From positions 1 to 7,982 of the forward strand of contig JAFXHW010000115.1 of the NCBI GenBank assembly GCA_017533545.1: 7,982 bases of DNA, read 5' to 3'. The DNA comes from Clostridia bacterium. GTDB lineage: Bacteria > Bacillota_A > Clostridia > Oscillospirales > CAG-272. Positions 7,154 to 7,982 of the stretch are shown here, one piece after another. Made by a program: the position numbers and the translations under genes. Under the pieces are notes generated by a model, which worked only from the letters and a program-made list of their open reading frames with translations, made no database searches and was not told where the DNA came from. Numbering within the stretch: position 1 is the first letter of the stretch; the number at the start of each line of letters is the position of its first letter.

Positions 7154-7217
7154 GCAAAAATGAGGCCGATTATGAATTTTGCAATTTCAGAAATCGCAAA
7201 ATTACGGCCATTTTTGC
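7154..7217 (-). promoter_or_regulatory. Long leader hairpin upstream of aspartate kinase
   Basis: An imperfect inverted repeat fills most of the ~95-base leader. The paired blocks are GCAAAAATG (7154-7162) with the CATTTTTGC end at 7217, GCCG with CGGC (7165-7168 and 7205-7208), AATTTTGC (7175-7182) with GCAAAATT (7196-7203), and ATTTC with GAAAT at the tip. Bulges are AG and ATTATG on one side. The minus-strand RNA then runs CATTTTTGCTTTTT directly into the ribosome binding site, so the hairpin could be an attenuator, a translation-limiting structure or a stability element. It is too short for a lysine riboswitch or T-box. Confidence 0.6.
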
Positions 7218-7237
7218 CTGAAATATTATAATAACCT

Positions 7238-7266
7238 ATTATATGTGAATTTTTTCGTCTTGTCAA
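7238..7266 (-). promoter_or_regulatory. Consensus sigma-A promoter of aspartate kinase
   Basis: A perfect TTGACA (7266-7261) and a perfect TATAAT (7243-7238) are separated by exactly 17 bases on the minus strand. Transcription would begin near 7231, about 63 bases past the stop of the DUF1294 gene. A promoter this close to ideal usually needs control downstream or by a repressor, which fits the dyads on either side. Confidence 0.92.
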
Positions 7267-7268
7267 TA

Positions 7269-7288
7269 GCAAAATTAATTAATTTTGC
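7269..7288. promoter_or_regulatory. Perfect 20-base palindrome abutting the aspartate kinase -35 box
   Basis: GCAAAATTAATTAATTTTGC reads the same on both strands and ends two bases from the -35 hexamer. It lies between the DUF1294 stop and the promoter. Its half-site GCAAAATT recurs as the pair that forms the upper stem of the leader hairpin (7175-7182 and 7196-7203). It could be an operator for a dimeric regulator. It has no GC core or T tract, so it would be a poor terminator for the DUF1294 gene. Confidence 0.55.
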
Positions 7289-7293
7289 ACTTT

Positions 7294-7602
7294 TCAGCTG
7301 ATCAGAGTGATCCAGAAAAGAGTAAAGCAGGCAAAGAGCTGCAAAAGCATGAGAACAGGCACGGTTAAAGTGAATTTGAGGTGCTTTGTCTTATGCCGCA
7401 AGGTAATCATTCCCAAAAATGAGCCAAGACCTCCGAAGAGTGCGGCAAAAATGAGCAGTGTTGCCTCCTTGACCCGCCAAAGATCGCGCTTCGAGCGGTA
7501 TTTGTCAACGGCAAAGGCAATATACGCCGCGATGTTTATCAGCAGGTATGCGCCGACGAATATGTACCAATACTGTGCGATGAACTCAAATACAGCAGTC
7601 AT
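7294..7602 (-). CDS. DUF1294 family small membrane protein
   Basis: A 102-residue protein from the ATG at 7602-7600, preceded by AAAGGA at 7 bases; an upstream in-frame TTG at 7632 has no such site. The family signature is clear: a first membrane segment (about 12-31), then DKYRSKRDLWRVKE (33-46), a second membrane segment with GGLGSFLGM (57-65), the conserved RHKTKHLKF (69-77), and a third membrane segment (about 79-100). DUF1294 proteins are small integral membrane proteins of unknown function; B. subtilis YsdA belongs to the same family. No promoter is obvious upstream, where GC-rich repeats lie. Its stop is about 28 bases from the -35 box of the next gene, so read-through into aspartate kinase is possible but not needed. 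Confidence 0.88.
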   Translation of the reverse strand: MTAVFEFIAQYWYIFVGAYLLINIAAYIAFAVDKYRSKRDLWRVKEATLLIFAALFGGLGSFLGMITLRHKTKHLKFTLTVPVLMLLQLFACFTLFWITLIS

Positions 7603-7670
7603 TTTTATATCCTTTCGGAATGATTTAATCAATACCCTATCACCTACGGGGTGCAGATGCGCATACGTCC

Positions 7671-7757
7671 TGTAGGGGCGGGGTTTGCCCTCCCGTTTTA
7701 TTTATGTGTGGGACAATACACGCGCGGCATCGCGGGAGGCGAAACGCCTCCCCCACG
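7671..7757. repeat. GC-rich intergenic repeat element, copy 1
   Basis: An 87-base element that begins TGTAGGGGCGGGG and ends CGCCTCCCCCACGG, so its ends are imperfect inverted repeats. It shares with copy 2 the blocks CGTTTTATT, GGACAA and GCGGCATCGCGGGAGG. It contains a perfect hairpin GGGAGGCG-AAA-CGCCTCCC (7734-7752) and a decayed one at 7676-7694 with two mismatches. This resembles REP-like or MITE-like intergenic repeats. Confidence 0.8.
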
Positions 7758-7780
7758 GAATTGTCTGATGCAAGACATAT

Positions 7781-7868
7781 TGTAGGGGCGGGGTTTCCCC
7801 GCCCGTTTTATTGGTGTACAGGACAAAATGCGGTGCGGCATCGCGGGAGGGGGGACCCCTCCCCTACG
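7781..7868. repeat. GC-rich intergenic repeat element, copy 2
   Basis: An 88-base element starting 110 bases after copy 1 in the same orientation. The inverted ends are GTAGGGGCGGGG (7782-7793) and CCCCTCCCCTAC (7856-7867). Both internal hairpins are perfect: GGGCGGGG-TTT-CCCCGCCC (7786-7804) and GGGAGGGG-GGA-CCCCTCCC (7845-7863). There is no coding capacity, so any movement would need an enzyme supplied elsewhere. Confidence 0.8.
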
Positions 7869-7905
7869 ACAAACGCAATCGCGATAACAAATGTTTTCGT
7901 GTGTA

Positions 7906-7982
7906 AAGAACTTCGCTTACGCTCAGTTCTTAGGGAATTCGCTTCCTGTTTCTGAATGAAACAGGTTTTGCTTCGCAAAAAC
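7906..7982. repeat. Cluster of small hairpins running off the right edge
   Basis: Four adjacent inverted repeats: AAGAACT/AGTTCTT (7906-7931), GGAA-TTCGC-TTCC (7934-7946), CCTGTTTC-TGAAT-GAAACAGG (7945-7965) and TTTTGC-TTC-GCAAAA (7966-7980). The word TTCGC recurs at 7912, 7938 and 7972. The second and third share two bases, so they cannot both form fully. It looks like a further intergenic repeat family cut by the window edge. Confidence 0.6.

Larger units (their letters stand above)
7603..7982. other. Repeat-rich region without a convincing gene
   Basis: Open frames here (for example plus strand 7704-7955) run through the hairpin repeats, have no ribosome binding site and resemble no protein family. 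The content is two tandem GC-rich elements, a small palindrome ATGCGCAT (7657-7664), a hairpin CACC/GGTG (7641-7653) and a cluster of hairpins at the right edge. I could not find a -35/-10 pair for the DUF1294 gene. Confidence 0.6.

Noticed and set aside
7170..7211. Possible 13-codon leader peptide (MAVILRFLKLQNS) in the aspartate kinase leader
   Set aside because: It has no ribosome binding site and no run of Lys, Thr or Met codons. The ATG falls inside the hairpin stem.
7136..7231. Lysine riboswitch or T-box in the aspartate kinase leader
   Set aside because: The leader is only about 95 bases and lacks the multi-helix core of the lysine riboswitch and the T-box sequence.
7603..7632. N-terminal extension of the DUF1294 protein to a TTG at 7632
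   Set aside because: The extra ten residues are not part of the family. AAAGGA sits at the right distance from the ATG at 7602 instead.
7671..7868. CRISPR array
   Set aside because: There are only two copies of an 88-base element with internal hairpins, a single conserved interval and no short repeat-spacer pattern or cas genes.

Overview
The window looks like chromosomal DNA from an uncultured, spore-forming Firmicute of the class Clostridia. Three things suggest this: secreted S-layer homology (SLH) proteins with a Gram-positive style signal peptide, a dipicolinate synthase gene pair (an endospore function), and AGGAG-type ribosome binding sites with consensus TTGACA/TATAAT promoters in AT-rich spacers. 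The genus cannot be read from the sequence.

Layout. Positions 1-602 (minus) hold the first 200 codons of an SLH protein that runs off the left edge. Positions 603-976 are intergenic and hold that gene's promoter and leader plus the terminator of the next gene. Positions 977-4036 (minus) encode a complete 1019-residue SLH protein, a paralogue of the first. Positions 4037-4242 are a divergent control region with a vegetative-type promoter for the SLH gene and a sigma-K-like promoter for the spore genes. Positions 4243-5690 (plus) are dpaA-dpaB, overlapping by 4 bases. A hairpin terminator at 5698-5727 is shared with the convergent aspartate kinase gene at 5771-7135 (minus, GTG start). That gene has a textbook promoter, a leader hairpin and a perfect 20-base palindrome upstream. 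Positions 7294-7602 (minus) encode a small DUF1294 membrane protein. From 7603 to the right edge there is no convincing gene, only a tandem pair of ~88-base GC-rich hairpin elements and a cluster of small hairpins.

How the genes fit together. Aspartate kinase makes the first intermediate of the aspartate pathway. That pathway leads to dihydrodipicolinate-type intermediates, which DpaA/DpaB oxidise to dipicolinic acid in the mother cell during sporulation. So entry step and spore branch sit tail to tail, though under different promoters. The SLH proteins are cell-surface components and the DUF1294 protein has no known role. The window shows no phage, transposase, CRISPR or defence genes. The most interesting material is regulatory: the sigma-K-like promoter, the dyads around the aspartate kinase promoter, and the covarying intergenic repeats.
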